Shown: piece by piece, positions 7,688 to 16,217 of the stretch | Layout: the number at the start of each line of letters is the position of its first letter | Position numbering within the stretch: the first letter of the stretch is position 1 | NCBI GenBank assembly: GCA_963712825.1 | Contig: CAVQJP010000013.1 | Coordinates: 1 to 64,000 of the forward strand | From: AP-15 sp963712825 | Lineage (GTDB): Bacteria; Pseudomonadota; Alphaproteobacteria; ATCC43930; CGMCC-115725 | Direction: 5' to 3' | Length of the DNA stretch: 64,000 bases | Made by a program: the position numbers and the translations under genes | The notes under the pieces: generated by a model | Told to the model about the DNA's origin: nothing | What the model saw: only the letters and a program-made list of their open reading frames with translations | Database searches by the model: none

Positions 7688-8272
7688 ATGATGCACACTG
7701 TCGACATGATGAAAGCCGTAGCCCGCTACCGCGGCGATGCGATCCTCGTTCCCGGCCGCAGCGGCCGCTACTGGATCAATATGAGCGACAATCACGCCCT
7801 CGATGTCGAGGTGGGCGACCCGGCGATGGGCGGGCATGCCGGGCTGGGTCTCGGTCTCGCGCTCGCGCGTCCCGACAAAAGGGTCATGCTGTTCGATTCC
7901 GAAGGCGACATCCTGATGAGCCTCGGCATGCTGGCGACGGTTGCCGAGCAGGCGCCGACGAACCTCTACCATTTCCTGATCGACAACGGCGTCTACGCGA
8001 CGACCGGCGGGCAGCCGGTGCCGAACGCCGACAAGATGGCCTACGACGTCGTCGCGCGCGGTTGCGGATACCCGCGCACCTTTGCCTTTGCCGAGATCGG
8101 CGATTTCGAGCGCGAGCTTCCCGGCATCATGGCAGCACCAGGCCCGGTCTTTGTCGCCTGCAAGGTCGTCCCCGAGATCGAGAACGAGCCGATCAGCCGC
8201 CGCCGCCGCTGGCAAACCCGCACGCGCGAGCAGGTGGTGAAGGATTTCCGCGCCGAAATGGGCGCCGCCTAA
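7688..8272 (+). CDS. Thiamine-diphosphate decarboxylase, beta (C-terminal) subunit
   Basis: This 194-residue protein is the ThDP-binding (PP) half that partners the alpha subunit. The cofactor motif G-D-x(25-30)-N is visible as EGDILMSLGML followed by FLIDNGVY. GDPAMGGHAGLGLGLALA precedes it and is the usual loop for the diphosphate. TTGGQPVPNADKMAYDVVA is typical of ComE/phosphonopyruvate-decarboxylase beta chains. The first of two adjacent ATG codons is used. The gene reads in the same direction as the alpha subunit, 151 bp downstream, with a REP-like palindrome between. Function should be 2-oxoacid (sulfopyruvate-like) decarboxylation. Confidence 0.82.
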   Translation: MMHTVDMMKAVARYRGDAILVPGRSGRYWINMSDNHALDVEVGDPAMGGHAGLGLGLALARPDKRVMLFDSEGDILMSLGMLATVAEQAPTNLYHFLIDNGVYATTGGQPVPNADKMAYDVVARGCGYPRTFAFAEIGDFERELPGIMAAPGPVFVACKVVPEIENEPISRRRRWQTRTREQVVKDFRAEMGAA

Positions 8273-8291
8273 CCGCGCGCTAATTTTCGGC

Positions 8292-9434
8292 TCACCGGCG
8301 CGGGCGGCGGGCGATGTAGTCGGCGCTTTGCATCTCATTGAGGCGCGAGACGGTGCGCTGGAACTCAAAGGAGCCGTCACCGGCGGGGTAGATTTTGGCC
8401 GGCGGCACCTCGGCCGACGCGACCAGAAGCGTGCGCGCCTCGTAGAGCGTGTCGATCAGGACATTGAAGCGGCCGGCTTCGTTGCGTCGCTCCGGCGTCA
8501 ACTGGGGGATGCCCTCGACGATGATCGCGGCATAGCGCTCGGCCAATGCGAGGTAGTCGGCGGCGCTGAGCGGCGCTGCGCATAAATCGGCAAAGGCGAA
8601 CCACGCGACGTTGCCCGCCGTGCGCGGCACCGCCAAGGTGCGTCCCTTGACGACGAGACGGGCGCGCTCGCCGGCGGCACCGTCGGTCAATTCGGCAAAG
8701 GTCGCTTCCAACGCGCCGTGCGCCGCCGCGTCCAACGGCGTGTAGTAAATCCGTTTGCCGACCAGCCGGGCCAGCCGGTAGTCGCGGCCGCTGTCGAGCT
8801 CGAGCACGTAGAGCTTTTGTTTCAGCAGATCGACAAACGGCAGAAACCGCTCGCGGTGCAGCCCGTGCTGGTAAAGCTCGTCGGGCGCCCGGTTCGAGGT
8901 CGCAACGACAACGATCCCGGCCTCGAACAGCGCTGTAAACAAGCGCTCGAGGATCATTGCGTCGGCAATGTTGTCGACCTGAAATTCGTCAAAGCAGAGA
9001 AGCGTCGCCTCGGCGGCGATGTCCCTCGCGACTGTGGCGATCGGCTGCCGGGTTTTCTCGCGCCGCTCCTGCTCGATGCGGTCGTGCATTTCGAGCATGA
9101 AAGCGTGGAAATGGACCCGCCGCTTGCGCGCCACGGGTGCGGCGGCGAAGAACAAATCCATCAGCATCGACTTGCCGCGCCCGACCGGGCCGCAGAGGTA
9201 GAGCCCGACCGGCGCATCCGCACCGTGGTTGTCGCCGAGGCCAAAGCGCGCCAGCCAGCCGCGCAGTCCATGCTCGGGGTGGTATTCGAGGAGCGCGCGA
9301 TGGAGGCTTTGCAGCCGCTCGACCGCGAGCTGCTGGGCCGGGTCGGCTTCGAGCCGCCCCTCTCGGCGCAAGGCGCGATAAACCGCCATCGGCTCCGGCG
9401 TCGATCGGGAGCCGCCGGCGTCGGGCGCCGTCAT
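8292..9434 (-). CDS. zapE: AFG1/ZapE-family ATPase
   Basis: This 380-residue P-loop ATPase of the AFG1/ZapE family is linked to Z-ring function in bacteria and respiratory-chain quality control in mitochondria. Walker A is LCGPVGRGKSMLMD near residue 100, Walker B is LLCFDEFQV, and ATSNRAPDELYQHGL is the highly conserved sensor-1 region of this family. FLPFVDLLK and RIYYTPL are also family-typical. The start at 9434 is chosen over an in-frame extension to 9746 because the extension overlaps the antisense DUF6494-type gene and lacks family character. No strong Shine-Dalgarno is seen, so a start a few codons later is possible. It converges with the decarboxylase genes. Confidence 0.88.
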   Translation of the reverse strand: MTAPDAGGSRSTPEPMAVYRALRREGRLEADPAQQLAVERLQSLHRALLEYHPEHGLRGWLARFGLGDNHGADAPVGLYLCGPVGRGKSMLMDLFFAAAPVARKRRVHFHAFMLEMHDRIEQERREKTRQPIATVARDIAAEATLLCFDEFQVDNIADAMILERLFTALFEAGIVVVATSNRAPDELYQHGLHRERFLPFVDLLKQKLYVLELDSGRDYRLARLVGKRIYYTPLDAAAHGALEATFAELTDGAAGERARLVVKGRTLAVPRTAGNVAWFAFADLCAAPLSAADYLALAERYAAIIVEGIPQLTPERRNEAGRFNVLIDTLYEARTLLVASAEVPPAKIYPAGDGSFEFQRTVSRLNEMQSADYIARRPRR

Positions 9435-9569
9435 TCTGACCGGGTGGAGTGCAATGGCATGGAGAGGCAAACGATCGGCGCCGGCATCGGCGTTGCGGGC
9501 TGCGGCCGGGGGGTCTACTTCAGGCGAGGCGCCAGCGCAAGCCGGACGCCGGCCACAGGAGTTGGGAAA

Positions 9570-9776
9570 ATGGACGAAGACCGCTTCAACATCGACATCC
9601 GCAGCTTCCTGAAGGTGGTCGGCGTGACCTCGCAGCGGGAGGTCGAGCGAGCGGTGCGCGCGGCGCTCGCCGACGGGACGCTTGCCGAAGACGCGGTCCT
9701 CAAGCCGCGAATGATCTTGTCGGTCCCCGAGCTCGGGCTCGAGCACGTCATCGAGGGCGAAATCGCCCTGTCCTGA
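9570..9776 (+). CDS. Small conserved protein, DUF6494-like
   Basis: This 68-residue acidic protein begins MDEDRFNIDIRSFLKVVGVT and continues SQREVERAVRAALADG. It ends GLEHVIEGEIALS. It resembles the small protein family I remember as DUF6494, whose members have the same length and a conserved N-terminal FN-x-x-(I/V)-R-x-FLK-x-VGVTSQ motif and C-terminal LEHV-x-EGEI. The function of the family is unknown. CAGGAG stands 8 bp before the ATG. It is encoded opposite zapE and followed closely by the convergent rmuC gene. Confidence 0.72.
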   Translation: MDEDRFNIDIRSFLKVVGVTSQREVERAVRAALADGTLAEDAVLKPRMILSVPELGLEHVIEGEIALS

Positions 9777-9788
9777 CCCCGGTGTCGG

Positions 9789-11012
9789 TCACTCCTCGGC
9801 CAGCAGGGCGGGTTCCACCGAACCGTCGAGGCCAAGCAGCAGGCTCGCCTCGCCCTCCGGCAGGGTCTCGATCTGCGCGAGCTTGCGGTCGATCTTCCGG
9901 CGCCGGACCGCGATGTCGTCGATCGTCGACGAAGCCTCGTTGAGCTTCTTCTGCACTTTGGCGAGCACCTCGCCATAGCGGCCGAACTCGGTTTTGACCG
10001 CACGCAGCAGGTGCCAGACTTCGCTCGACCGCTTCTGGATCGCCAGGCTGCGAAATCCCATCCGCAGGCTGTTGAGCAAAGCCAGCAGCGTCGTCGGCCC
10101 GGCGACCACCACCCGGCAGTCGCGCTGCAGCGCGTCGACCAGACCGGGCCGGCGCACGATCTCGGCGTAAAGCCCCTCGGTCGGCAGATACAGCAGGGCA
10201 AAGTCGGTCGAATAGGGCGGCGCCACGTATTTCGCGCAGATGTCGCGCGCGGCGAGGCGGATGCGGGTCTCGATCGCCTTGCCCGCCGCCTCCACTCCCG
10301 CCGCGTCGCCGCGCTCGGCGGCCTCGGACAGCCGCTCGTAATCCTCGGTCGGGAATTTGGCGTCGATCGGCAGCCACAGCGGGCCGTCGCCCTCGGCGCC
10401 CGGCAGGCGGATCGCGTATTCGACGCGCTGCCTGCTGCCGGGACGAACCTCGACATTGCGGTCGTATTGCTCGGCGGTCAGCGCTTGGTCGAGGACCCCG
10501 CCGAGCGAAATCTCGCCCCAGGTGCCGCGCGCCTTGACGTTGGTCAAGACCCGCTTCAGGTCGCCGACCCCCGCCGCGAGGCTCTGCATCTCGCCGACAC
10601 TCTTGAACACCTGCTCAAGCTGGTCGCTGACCAGCTTGAAGCTGGCGCCGAGCCGCTCTTCGAGCGTCTTGTGCAATTTCTCGTCGACGGTGGCGCGCAT
10701 CGTTTCGAGCTTTTCGGCATTGTCGAGGCGCATCGCATCGAGCCGTCCCTCGACTGTGCGCTGCAGCGAATCGCCGAGCCTGACCACCGCTCCGACGACC
10801 TCCTCGCGCAACGAGCGGGCTTCCTCGGCGGCGAGGCCGCGCCCACGCAGAAGCTCGTCGCGCAGACCCTGGTCGAGACGCGACAGCGCCGGCTCGATCG
10901 GCCCGTCGCTGCGGCGCGCCAGCATGCTGAAGCGCAGCAGCAGGACGATGCCGACACCCAACGCCAGGGTCGCGACGACCAGTGCCGCAAAGGCCAACCC
11001 CGCGGCGTTCAT
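9789..11012 (-). CDS. rmuC: DNA recombination protein RmuC
   Basis: This 407-residue protein has an N-terminal membrane anchor (residues about 5-27, AFAALVVATLALGVGIVLLL) and then a long coiled-coil region to about residue 140. The C-terminal RmuC domain has a nuclease-like fold with the family motifs RGTWGEISLGGVLDQAL, PIDAKFPTEDYERL and YLPTEGLYAEIV. RmuC limits inversions at short inverted repeats in E. coli. The gene starts at ATG 11010-11012. It is followed convergently by the small DUF6494-like gene and preceded by a RidA gene in the same direction, with no sign of co-function. Confidence 0.9.
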   Translation of the reverse strand: MNAAGLAFAALVVATLALGVGIVLLLRFSMLARRSDGPIEPALSRLDQGLRDELLRGRGLAAEEARSLREEVVGAVVRLGDSLQRTVEGRLDAMRLDNAEKLETMRATVDEKLHKTLEERLGASFKLVSDQLEQVFKSVGEMQSLAAGVGDLKRVLTNVKARGTWGEISLGGVLDQALTAEQYDRNVEVRPGSRQRVEYAIRLPGAEGDGPLWLPIDAKFPTEDYERLSEAAERGDAAGVEAAGKAIETRIRLAARDICAKYVAPPYSTDFALLYLPTEGLYAEIVRRPGLVDALQRDCRVVVAGPTTLLALLNSLRMGFRSLAIQKRSSEVWHLLRAVKTEFGRYGEVLAKVQKKLNEASSTIDDIAVRRRKIDRKLAQIETLPEGEASLLLGLDGSVEPALLAEE

Positions 11013-11037
11013 CCGCTGTTCTCTGCGGAAAGGAAAA

Positions 11038-11397
11038 CTACTTCGCGGCGGTCACCATGATCTCGACCAAGACTTCGGGGCGCGCCATCTCGGCCTTGAC
11101 GCAGGCGCGCGCCGGCGGGTTCTCGGGGTCGACCCAGGCGTTCCACACCGAATTCATGTCGGCGAACAGCGCCATGTCCTTGATCCACAGATTGGCCGAC
11201 AGCAGGTTCGACTTGCTGGTCCCGGCCTGCGCCAGATACGCATCGATTTTGTCGAGAATCTGTTTGGTCTGGCCCTTGATGTCCTGCGCGGTGTCGCCGG
11301 CGGTCAGTCCGGCGAGGTAGACCGAGTCGCCGCGGACGACGGCGCGGCTCATGCGCGGCCCGGGCGGCTGGGTCTTGTCGATGCGGCGGATGTCCAT
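11038..11397 (-). CDS. RidA-family protein (enamine/imine deaminase-like)
   Basis: This 119-residue protein of the YjgF/YER057c/UK114 (Rid) family forms trimers and hydrolyses reactive enamines and imines. Family features are GDSVYLAGLTAGD, the helix QTKQILDKIDAYLAQAG, and the C-terminal ACVKAEMARPEVLVEIMVTA, whose Arg is the substrate-binding residue of active Rid proteins. In place of the usual A-R-x-A-V it has RACVKAEMA. AGCAGGGG lies upstream of ATG 11395-11397. The upstream neighbour is a cupin on the same strand, 44 bp away. It could be a RutC-like deaminase acting in trans for the rutA-rutE pair at 42 kb, but this is speculation. Confidence 0.82.
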   Translation of the reverse strand: MDIRRIDKTQPPGPRMSRAVVRGDSVYLAGLTAGDTAQDIKGQTKQILDKIDAYLAQAGTSKSNLLSANLWIKDMALFADMNSVWNAWVDPENPPARACVKAEMARPEVLVEIMVTAAK

Positions 11398-11441
11398 GGT
11401 CTTTACCCCTGCTGCTGTTGCGAGCTTAAGGCGTCGACAGT

Positions 11442-11840
11442 TTAGAGCGCCGACTGGGCCGGCGCCGGCGGGTCCGCATAGTCGACGATGCGCTGTCCCG
11501 ATGCGTGAATGCCAAAGGTCACCAGCGCCCCGTCCCCGGTGGCGCGAAACCCGTGCACCCGGTTGGCCGGCACCAGCACGGTGACGCCCGGCTCCAGCAC
11601 CACGACACCATTTTCGCCGTCGAGCCACGCCTCGCCGGTCCCCGCGAGCACGGTAAGGACCTCGACATAAGGGTGCGAATGCGGCCGGGTCTCGTAACCT
11701 GGCGGGGAGGTCTGGATGCCGGTGCAAATCGGCACGCCCGCGCCGGTGTCGTCGCCGATGACCGGGCAGTAGCTCGCCCCGCCCGCGAACGCAACGCTCG
11801 GCCGGTCGGCATGGCGAATCAAGGTCAGCCTGTCCTGCAT
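11442..11840 (-). CDS. Cupin-domain protein
   Basis: This 132-residue single-domain cupin has first-motif residues in RPHSHPYVEVLTVLAGTGEAW: two His and a Glu, giving metal ligands of the G(X)5HXH(X)3-4E(X)6G type. The second motif is VPANRVHGF with the third His. A metal-bound small enzyme or sensor is expected, with unknown ligand. GGAGGTTCGC upstream supports ATG 11838-11840. It is 44 bp upstream of the RidA gene and likely co-transcribed with it. Confidence 0.75.
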   Translation of the reverse strand: MQDRLTLIRHADRPSVAFAGGASYCPVIGDDTGAGVPICTGIQTSPPGYETRPHSHPYVEVLTVLAGTGEAWLDGENGVVVLEPGVTVLVPANRVHGFRATGDGALVTFGIHASGQRIVDYADPPAPAQSAL

Positions 11841-12067
11841 GCGAACCTCCGCGGCGGGCCGGGTTTTCAACCGCCCGATCGTATCACACTCGCGGCATGA
11901 TCGACATCGGACATCCCCCGATCGCACCGGCAAACGGTTCGGTGCCCGGCCCGCCGCGGCATCCTTTACCGGGCTTGCTTTCAAAGAGGTTTACCCGCGC
12001 GCGCCCACGGCCCTGGGATTCGCCCAGGCGGGATGCGCGGCACCGAATCTCTATTTTGAGTTTTTTC

Positions 12068-12093
12068 GGAACGCGCCTTGCCGAACGGTTGTT
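12068..12093 (+). promoter_or_regulatory. Possible EcfG-type promoter (weak)
   Basis: GGAAC at 12068-12072 is followed after 17 bases by TGTT. The EcfG general-stress consensus is GGAAC-N16/17-CGTT, so the -10 has one mismatch. It lies about 40 bp upstream of the secreted-protein start at 12132. A second partial match (GGAAC at 12472, then CGCATT) precedes the gene at 12513. Confidence 0.28.
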
Positions 12094-12131
12094 CGCCTTC
12101 TGGTTAATGAGACAAATTAGGGAAGACTGAA

Positions 12132-12461
12132 ATGAAACGCCTGTTGGCCGCGGCGGTCGTCACCGCGATGACCGGCATTCTCGGACATGCCGCCGTCGCG
12201 CAAAGCACCCCGCCAGAGGCAAACCCCCACCCCAGCACCCCCGCTGTCGCCACCAGCAATACGAATAACCCGGGGGCGCCCGCCGTCGGCGCGAACAGCT
12301 TTACCGAGTCCCAGGCTAAATCCCGCATTAGAGGGGCGGGCTACACGCACGTCTCCGGTCTCGTAAAGGACAAGGACGGGATCTGGCGCGGTAAGGCGAT
12401 GAAGGGAAACGCAACCGTCCCTGTGGCGCTCGACTACCAGGGCAATGTTGTGCCCAAGTAA
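12132..12461 (+). CDS. Small secreted protein with PepSY-like C-terminal domain
   Basis: This 109-residue protein has a signal peptide (KRLLAAAVVTAMTGILGHAAVA, cleavage after AVA-Q). A Pro/Asn/Thr-rich linker follows. The C-terminal 55-residue domain begins SFTESQAKSRIRGAGYTHVSG and ends VALDYQGNVVPK. The helix-then-beta pattern with E-x-x-A-x-x-x-I resembles small PepSY-type periplasmic domains. Its function is unknown. Together with the Gly-rich general-stress-like protein 51 bp downstream it may form a stress operon; a weak EcfG-like promoter lies just upstream. The family assignment is tentative. Confidence 0.6.
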   Translation: MKRLLAAAVVTAMTGILGHAAVAQSTPPEANPHPSTPAVATSNTNNPGAPAVGANSFTESQAKSRIRGAGYTHVSGLVKDKDGIWRGKAMKGNATVPVALDYQGNVVPK

Positions 12462-12512
12462 TCCTTGCTCCGGAACTGTTGAGAATGTCGCCACGCATTG
12501 AGGAATTCGAAA

Positions 12513-13124
12513 ATGACACAGACCGTGACCGGCCTTTACGACACCTACGATGCGGCGGTTTCAGCCGTAAACGACCTGGAAGCGGCGGGCGTCCCGCACT
12601 CCGAGATCAGCATCGTGGCGAACAACGTCGACAACCGCTATGACCGCGATCGCACGTCGCATGCCGGTGCGGACGCCGGAACCGGCGCCGGCATCGGGGC
12701 AGCGGTCGGCGGTGTCGGCGGGCTCTTGACCGGGCTCGGCCTGTTGGCCATCCCGGGGGTCGGTCCCGTCGTCGCTGCGGGCTGGCTGGTCGCGACCGCG
12801 GTCGGCGCCGTCGGCGGTGCCGTCGTCGGCGGTGCGGCGGGCGGGCTGGTCGGCTCGCTGACCGGCGCCGGGGTGCCCGAACACGACGCCAATTTCTATG
12901 CCGAAGGGGTGCGGCGCGGCGGCACGCTGGTCACCGCCCGGGTCGACGACGCTCGGGCCCCGGCCGCCCGCGAAATCCTGCAACGCCACAACTGGGTGGA
13001 CCCGGCCGTGCGCGGTGCGGCGTACCGCGAAGGCGGGTGGACCGGATTTGACGCAAACGCGCCGGCCTACACCGCCGACGAGATCGCGGCGGAGCGTCGC
13101 CGCTACCCCGGCCGCGACGTTTAG
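12513..13124 (+). CDS. General stress protein 17M/YflT-like protein with Gly-rich membrane segment
   Basis: This 203-residue protein starts with about 50 residues like the general-stress-protein 17M (YflT) domain: TVTGLYDTYDAAVSAVNDLE then AGVPHSEISIVA. This is followed by a Gly/Ala-rich stretch at residues 55-120 that could span a membrane (GLLTGLGLLAIPGVGPVVAA). The C-terminal part has GTLVTARVDDARAPAAREIL, a second small-domain strand-helix unit. Such proteins are common in alphaproteobacterial stress regulons. The start at 12513 is supported by GAGG; an in-frame ATG at 12498 is less likely. Its biochemical role is unknown. Confidence 0.72.
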   Translation: MTQTVTGLYDTYDAAVSAVNDLEAAGVPHSEISIVANNVDNRYDRDRTSHAGADAGTGAGIGAAVGGVGGLLTGLGLLAIPGVGPVVAAGWLVATAVGAVGGAVVGGAAGGLVGSLTGAGVPEHDANFYAEGVRRGGTLVTARVDDARAPAAREILQRHNWVDPAVRGAAYREGGWTGFDANAPAYTADEIAAERRRYPGRDV

Positions 13125-13180
13125 CTCGCTTACCCGGGCTGTCGCCGCCGCTGCGCAGGCTTCCCGGTCGCAGCGGCGCT

Positions 13181-13633
13181 TCACCGCCGGTCGCGAAAGA
13201 AGGCGCGCAACAAGGCGGCGGCGCGCCGCTCCTCGATGCCGCCGTAAACCTCCGGGCGGTGGTGGATGCTCGCCTGCTGGAACAGCCGCGGACCGTGCTC
13301 CGCCGCGCCGCCTTTCGGGTCCCAGGCGCCGAAGTAAAGCCGCCGCAATCGCGTCAACGCCACCGCCGCGGCGCACATCGCGCACGGCTCCAATGTGACC
13401 CACAAATCACATTCGGCAAGCCGCGCTGCGCCCATCCGCGCCGCCCCCGCGCGCAGCACCAGCATCTCGGCATGGGCAGTCGGGTCGTGGTTTTCCTCGA
13501 CCCGGTTGCCGGCGGCGGCGAGCACCTTCCCCGTGCCGTCGGTCAGCACCGCGCCGACCGGGACCTCGCCGCGCTCCCCCGCCGCCTCGGCCTCGGCCAG
13601 CGCCAGCGCCATCGGCGACGGAGGCCTGCTCAT
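13181..13633 (-). CDS. tadA: tRNA-specific adenosine deaminase (TadA-like)
   Basis: This 150-residue zinc deaminase converts A34 of tRNA-Arg(ACG) to inosine in its family. The zinc and proton-shuttle motif HAE is at residues 54-56 (PTAHAEMLVLRAG). The Cys pair is in LEPCAMC, residues 84 and 87. VPVGAVLTDGTGKVLA and AWDPKGGAAEHG complete the fold. Length is normal for bacterial TadA. Its ATG overlaps the stop of the upstream thioesterase gene by 4 bp (ATGA at 13630-13633), so the two are translationally coupled. Confidence 0.88.
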   Translation of the reverse strand: MSRPPSPMALALAEAEAAGERGEVPVGAVLTDGTGKVLAAAGNRVEENHDPTAHAEMLVLRAGAARMGAARLAECDLWVTLEPCAMCAAAVALTRLRRLYFGAWDPKGGAAEHGPRLFQQASIHHRPEVYGGIEERRAAALLRAFFRDRR

Positions 13634-14025
13634 TCTCGGTGCCGGCGGCGGATCGGCTCGGGGATCGCGATCGGCTTGCGCGTCGAGAGCCGCATGAAGA
13701 GCCCCTCCTGCTCGGCCTCGGCGTGGACAGCGCCGGCGACGGTGAATTCGGCGGCGAGGCGCCAGCGCACCCGGCCGAGTTCGGCCACGCGCACCCGCCC
13801 CAGCAATTTGTCGGCGATCGTCACCGGCCGGCGATAGGCGATCCGCGTCGCGGTCAGGATCGGCGCCACGTCGTCGGCCAAGGCCTGAACCAGCGGATAG
13901 GCCTCGTCCATCAGCCCGAGCCGCAAATCCTCGAGCCAGCGGACGAACACGATGTTGCTGACGATGCCGGCAAAGTCTATGTCGTAGGTCTGGACGCGCA
14001 GCGCCAATTCATAGAATTCGCTCAT
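13630..14025 (-). CDS. Acyl-CoA thioesterase, hot-dog fold (4HBT-like)
   Basis: This 131-residue hot-dog-fold protein is of the 4-hydroxybenzoyl-CoA thioesterase/YbgC type. The N-terminal YDIDFAGIVSNIVFVRWLED matches the active-site loop and helix of the family, where the Asp in the YD/TD position acts in catalysis. It then has RIAYRRPVTIADKLLGRVRV and FTVAGAVHAEAEQEGLFM. The start at 14025 is chosen over a 17-residue extension because it puts the motif at the normal distance from the N-terminus. It overlaps tadA by 4 bp. The substrate acyl-CoA is unknown. Confidence 0.78.
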   Translation of the reverse strand: MSEFYELALRVQTYDIDFAGIVSNIVFVRWLEDLRLGLMDEAYPLVQALADDVAPILTATRIAYRRPVTIADKLLGRVRVAELGRVRWRLAAEFTVAGAVHAEAEQEGLFMRLSTRKPIAIPEPIRRRHRE

Positions 14026-14069
14026 CGGCCAACCGATCCCGACCAGTCCTGAGCCTCGGAACCCCCAGC

Positions 14070-14782
14070 ATGGCACAACCGGTCATCGGCCTCACCCTCG
14101 ATCACGAGCCCGGCGGCGGCTGGTCAAAATATCCGTGGTATGCGGTCCGCGAAAACTACTGCAACGCTGTGCGCCACGCCGGCGGGCTGCCGGTGCTGCT
14201 GCCGCACGAGCCCGATGCCGCCGAGCTCTATCTCGACCGGATCGACGGGCTGATCGTCACCGGCGGCGGGTTTGACGTCGACCCGGCGCTGTTCGGGGTA
14301 GCGAGCCGTCATCCGACGGTCACGACCAAGGACCGGCGCACCGCCTTCGAGCTCGCCGCGACGCGTGGGGCGCTCGCCCGCGGGATGCCGGTCCTCGGCA
14401 TTTGCGGCGGCCAGCAATTGCTGAACGTGGCGCTCGGCGGCACCCTGATCCAGCACATCCCCGACGAGGTGCCGGACGCCCTGCCCCACCGCCAGCCCAA
14501 TCCGCGCGACGAGCCCGGCCACGAAGTCCGGATCGTCGCCGGGACCCTGCTCTACCGCATCGCCGGAACCGATCGTCTGGGGGTCAACAGCTCCCATCAC
14601 CAGGCGGTCAAGGATGCCGGGCCGGGGGTCGTCGTCGACGCGGTTGCCGAGGACGGCGTCGTCGAAGGCATCGAGGACCCGCGCCGCCGCTTTTGCCTCG
14701 GTGTGCAGTGGCACCCCGAATTCGAGATCAACATCGCCGATCGGCAGATCTTCCGCGCCTTTGTCAAGGCCGCTCGCGGGTC

Positions 14783-14786
<4 letters not shown>
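14070..14786 (+). CDS. Class-I glutamine amidotransferase-like hydrolase (PuuD/peptidase C26 type)
   Basis: This 238-residue protein has the class-I glutamine-amidotransferase fold of gamma-glutamyl-GABA hydrolases. The nucleophile Cys112 is in LGICGGQQLLNVALGG, and His-Glu are in VQWHPEFE near the C-terminus. GGGFDVDPALFG and VNSSHHQAVKDAGPG are typical for PuuD-like peptidases C26. It should hydrolyse a gamma-glutamyl amide. The gene ends in an ATGA overlap with the pseudouridine synthase gene, so the two are coupled, though their functions seem unrelated. No puuABC genes are near. Confidence 0.85.
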
Positions 14787-15542
<756 letters not shown>

Positions 15543-15562
<20 letters not shown>

Positions 15563-16109
15563 CCATCGCGGCCGCCGCCTCGCGGCACCGACGGGCGCCG
15601 CGGTCCGCCCGACCAGCGACCGCGCCCGCGAGGCCTTGTTCGATATTCTCTCGCACGGCGACTTCGCGGCCGCGGGCATCCCGTTTGCCGACCGGGCGGT
15701 GCTCGACGCCTTTGCCGGCACCGGCGCCTTTGGTCTCGAAGCATTGTCGCGCGGTGCGGCCGAAGCGGTGTTTGTCGAAAACGACCGCGATGCGCTTGTC
15801 GTCCTGCGCCGCAACATTGCGATGCTCGGCGAAACCGAACGCGCGCGGGTCGTCGCCGGCAACGCCACCCGGCCGCCGCGCGCCACGGTCGCCGCTGCCG
15901 TCGTCTTTCTCGACCCGCCCTATCAGAGCGGGCTCGCCGCCGCCGCGCTCGCGGCATTCGCCGCCGCCGGCTGGCTCGCCTCCAACTCCCTCGCAATTGT
16001 CGAAATCGGCGCGCGCGAGGCGTTAGCCCCACCCGCGGGTTTCGCAATGTTGGACGAGCGCGTCTACGGTGCCGCCCGGCTCGTCTTTCTGCGCCGCGCC
16101 GGCGGTTAA
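15543..16109 (+). CDS. rsmD: 16S rRNA (guanine(966)-N(2))-methyltransferase RsmD
   Basis: This 188-residue SAM-dependent methyltransferase starts MRIVGGSHRGRRLAAP, and RPTSDRAREALFDIL is the family signature. The SAM loop is LDAFAGTGAFGLEALSRGA, and the catalytic DPPY motif is in VVFLDPPYQSG. It methylates G966 of 16S rRNA in E. coli. The start lies inside the end of the pseudouridine synthase gene (20-bp overlap), consistent with translational coupling. All expected motifs are intact and length is typical. Confidence 0.92.
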
Positions 16110-16217
16110 GTCCGGGCATCCCGGCGCCGCTCGGCGCGGTCGCCGGATCGTTGGCCTTTGCATTGCAACCCGCGTAGCATCGGCCCCGGCACGGCCAATC
16201 ACCAAGGACCGATCGCG

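Noticed and set aside
11897..12130. 77-residue open frame before the secreted protein
   Set aside because: Low-complexity Arg/Pro content, no ribosome site, and it overlaps the probable promoter of the gene at 12132.
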